Below are positions 62,214 to 64,000 of a DNA stretch of 64,000 nucleotides, piece after piece; within the stretch, counting starts at the first letter, position 1; each line of letters opens with the position of its first letter. The position numbers and the translations under genes are program-made. The notes below the pieces were generated by a model. It was given only the letters and a program-made list of their open reading frames with translations, was not told where the DNA came from and ran no database searches. The DNA comes from Pleurocapsa sp. FMAR1 (GTDB lineage: Bacteria > Cyanobacteriota > Cyanobacteriia > Cyanobacteriales > Xenococcaceae): positions 3,906,001 to 3,970,000 of the forward strand of contig NZ_OY762512.1 of the NCBI RefSeq assembly GCF_963665995.1, written 5' to 3'.

Positions 62214-62331
62214 AATGTCTGGTGAAAAAACAGTATTAATACCATACAAATGAACTAACGGTGCAACATCGATAGAAAGTAAAAGGTAGGGAGTTTCAAC
62301 CTATATGAAGCACCTTGAAAACTAAATATTA

Positions 62332-62514
62332 ATGATTACAGCAAAACAAGCACTGAAAGCTTGTATTTTGTCCGAATTTCTAACCTCAAAAGGCTTACCA
62401 ATACGGGTATTTCGATATCTAGAAGCTGAAAAGTTAATTCGGATAGAAGCAGGCTTTAGAGACAAACAAATTAGAATTGTTATTAACGAGAATGGAAAAG
62501 CAAAATATATCTAA
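62332..62514 (+). CDS. DUF6888-like small protein
   Basis: A 60-residue protein: ACILSEFLTSKGLPIRVFRY then EKLIRIEAGFRDKQIRIVIN. It resembles the DUF6888 family, which occurs in tandem with DUF6887 in cyanobacteria and looks like a toxin-antitoxin type pair. The next gene overlaps it. Family assignment is from memory of the pattern. Confidence 0.55.
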   Translation: MITAKQALKACILSEFLTSKGLPIRVFRYLEAEKLIRIEAGFRDKQIRIVINENGKAKYI

Positions 62515-62704
62515 AACACTAGAAAACATGACGGTTGAGCAACTCAGCCAATACATGAAAGACAACAAAGACAATCATGAAGAGTGGCAAAAAGCTTATG
62601 ACCTATTTGCTCAAAAATCTGATTGGCAAGATGCGCCAGAAGGCGCATCCTGGGAGGAACAAAAGCAATTTGTTGAAAATTTTGTTTCTCAAGTAACAGG
62701 CTAG
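62492..62704 (+). CDS. DUF6887-like small protein
   Basis: A 70-residue protein, started here at ATG 62492 inside the previous gene: TLENMTVEQLSQYMKDNKDN, HEEWQKAYDLFAQKSDWQDA and FVENFVSQVTG. The MTxxxLxxY opening fits DUF6887. Overlapping ends (23 bp) with the DUF6888-like gene suggest coupled translation and one two-gene module. Confidence 0.55.
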   Translation: MEKQNISKTLENMTVEQLSQYMKDNKDNHEEWQKAYDLFAQKSDWQDAPEGASWEEQKQFVENFVSQVTG

Positions 62705-62790
62705 TATCATAGTCAAATCCTTATTTCACAAAGAAAATTAAACTATGAATATTTAAAAATCTTGCCAGACAATTAAAATTTGCTTAAGTT

Positions 62791-63570
62791 TTAGCGGACT
62801 GTAAAATCTCTCTGCACAGTTAGGTCTAAGTCGTTGTTGGGATCGATAGAAATTAGCTCTGCTTTGTTTCCTCCCAACAACAGCCCAGCGAGCGCTCCAG
62901 CCCCAGCACCTCCAAGGACTTTTAATGCTCCAATATCGCCAAAGATTTCTGATAATACGGCAGCAGCACCACCACCAATAGCAGCACCTTTAAGGATATC
63001 GCCCGCATTTGCGCCTTTTTTGACAGTTTCTGTGCGGGTTATAACATTAGAAATTGCCTCAATGGGTAGGCTTGTACCGTCAGGAAAAATAACCTCATCG
63101 GCAACAAACAATGAGCCAGTTTCATCATTACTAGGTTGAATATTTCCTGAAATCTCGCTACCGTAAGGGATTAAGGTATTTTTTCGACTATCTCGCACAT
63201 TAGCTGCTACCAACAAAGTTACAGGTGTAGTTTCTTTAGGAGTTACTAGAATTTTGTCTTTGTCGTATTCTATGGGAATAACAAAGCCTTCAGGGACGGT
63301 ATTAGACGCACTAGCAGGAAAACGATCGCGTTGTTGGTCATTGTCTCTAGATGGGTTATATTCTCTGTCTCTAGTTGGATAATATTCCCTATTTCTAGGT
63401 GGGTTATATTCCCTGTCTCTAGGTGGGTTATATTCTCTGTCCCTAGTTGGTGTTTGTTCGGGAAAAAGCTGTGCTTGGGCTATATTGGCAAAATTAGCGA
63501 CCGTAGTTAGCGAAATAGCAAGAGTAGTAAAAATAGAGGTGGTTATCTTAGAGTATTTTGCGTTAAACAT
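62791..63570 (-). CDS. Secreted protein with octapeptide repeats and a glycine-rich C-terminus
   Basis: A 259-residue protein with a signal peptide (about 1-32, ending AQAQ), then four tandem octads of the type DREYNPPR (24-nt DNA period, about 63335-63450), a beta-type middle (VTLLVAANVRDSRKNTLIPY) and a C-terminal Gly/Ala helix (GAAIGGGAAAVLSEIF, GGAGAGALAGLLLGG) of glycine-zipper type. It may anchor in, or span, the outer membrane. No named family. Confidence 0.6.
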   Translation of the reverse strand: MFNAKYSKITTSIFTTLAISLTTVANFANIAQAQLFPEQTPTRDREYNPPRDREYNPPRNREYYPTRDREYNPSRDNDQQRDRFPASASNTVPEGFVIPIEYDKDKILVTPKETTPVTLLVAANVRDSRKNTLIPYGSEISGNIQPSNDETGSLFVADEVIFPDGTSLPIEAISNVITRTETVKKGANAGDILKGAAIGGGAAAVLSEIFGDIGALKVLGGAGAGALAGLLLGGNKAELISIDPNNDLDLTVQRDFTVR

Positions 63571-63721
63571 GACTAGGTAAAAATATTTCTTTGAGAGATT
63601 TAGTTATGAGCAATTGACGCAGAGAGATAAACCATAGTTCCAAATAATTGATTTACAGATAGTAATAGCAGTTGGTAATCCAGTCAGAATCTAAGGTATA
63701 AGTCCAAGCAAAGTAACCTTC

Positions 63722-64000
63722 ATGTTAAAATCCCACCTGCGCTCGAAAAAACCCAAACGCAAGCCAGCAAAACATCGAGCCCATTTTTTTTTAAAGCACA
63801 AAAGACTAATTTTGTTGGTTTTGATTAGCAGTTTAGGCTGGGGGTTTTGGCAGGTTCAAAGCAGTCTGTTTTCCCAGTCGAGAAAAGAACAAGTTGGTTC
63901 AGTATCACCTATAGTTAATTTGCGATCGCTTGCTCCTACTGCTAGAGCTAACCAATTAAAACTTTTGAGTAACGCTGAAGGAAATGGCGATTCTGCTCAA
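63722..64000 (+). CDS. Membrane-anchored protein, truncated by the window end
   Basis: An ATG at 63722 opens MLKSHLRSKKPKRKPAKHRA, a very basic leader, then a transmembrane helix (LILLVLISSLGWGFWQVQSS). 93 codons are visible and the frame continues off the window. The start is reasonable because the basic stretch obeys the positive-inside rule. Family not determinable. Confidence 0.6.
   Translation, partial: MLKSHLRSKKPKRKPAKHRAHFFLKHKRLILLVLISSLGWGFWQVQSSLFSQSRKEQVGSVSPIVNLRSLAPTARANQLKLLSNAEGNGDSAQ

Noticed and set aside
63335-63460. Possible CRISPR array
   Set aside because: The repeats are 24-nt tandem units inside a reading frame without spacers, and no cas gene is nearby.

Overview
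The window is cyanobacterial chromosome. It carries psaK (photosystem I), a Psb34-like protein and a CyanoP/PsbP lipoprotein (photosystem II), the NblS/Hik33-type sensor kinase, GUN4, COP23, DUF3143 and DUF2256 proteins, and is sprinkled with the HIP1 octamer GCGATCGC. The base composition is AT-rich and intergenic DNA is crowded with mobile palindromes and short tandem repeats, as in large-genome, repeat-rich cyanobacteria (for example Pleurocapsales or filamentous forms). I cannot name the genus from sequence alone.

Layout. 0.1-6 kb: a minus-strand pair (outer-membrane-like protein plus secreted CHAT protein), a COP23 protein and a sodium:solute symporter. 6-8 kb: a repeat-laden insertion with a DUF433/DUF5615 toxin-antitoxin pair whose second gene is broken, bounded by a second, truncated copy of the symporter 5' end. 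8.1-11.4 kb: four type IV pilin-like genes. 11.5-14.7 kb: a toxin-antitoxin island (YefM/YoeB-like, VapBC, HigBA and a dead HigA). 14.9-16.5 kb: a fifth, larger pilin-like gene. 16.8-21.5 kb: DUF3598, DUF1622, GUN4, response-regulator/thioredoxin-reductase fusion, DUF1802. 21.5-23.8 kb: decayed CheW and CheA/PilL genes next to an IS630 element. 24-31.5 kb: an Hsp70 / LysM / TPR / J-like operon, with the Hsp70 gene frameshifted, facing a small membrane/secreted gene pair. 31.6-45 kb: sugar-nucleotide and glycosyltransferase genes, fmt, nblS, purD, trpF, psaK, an alpha/beta hydrolase, psb34, cyanoP, a cupin, an isoaspartyl peptidase and DUF2256. 45.1-48.2 kb: an IS1-family element broken by at least four nested insertions. 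48.3-64 kb: GIY-YIG, uracil-DNA glycosylase family, glutaredoxin, BolA, lipoprotein phospholipase D with an EF-hand loop, ferredoxin-like, DUF389, PAS-GGDEF-EAL, pgl, zinc-ribbon/FHA, a DUF6888/DUF6887-like pair, a repeat-containing secreted protein and the start of a membrane-anchored protein.

The most unusual signal is not a gene. Several families of small mobile palindromes recur, and their stems differ between copies by compensatory changes while flanks or loops stay constant. I call them: HPR-1 (begins GCGGT, ends ACCAAGAC; arms GGTGCG/CGCACC, GGTCAG/CTGACC or TTCGAG/CTCGAA), HPR-2 (40-nt near-palindromes, three copies), HPR-3 (a G/C hairpin between two direct CGTTG words), HPR-4 (GCGCACCGCCC, a variable hairpin, then GGACGGAGCAAG) and HPR-5 (GGCGAA..TTCGCC palindromes). 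They insert into each other and into IS elements, so their relative age can be read. A second theme is decay: toxin-antitoxin, chemotaxis-type, Hsp70 and transposase genes are broken by insertions or single-base slips in homopolymers. The slips could be true mutations or assembly errors and need checking in reads.
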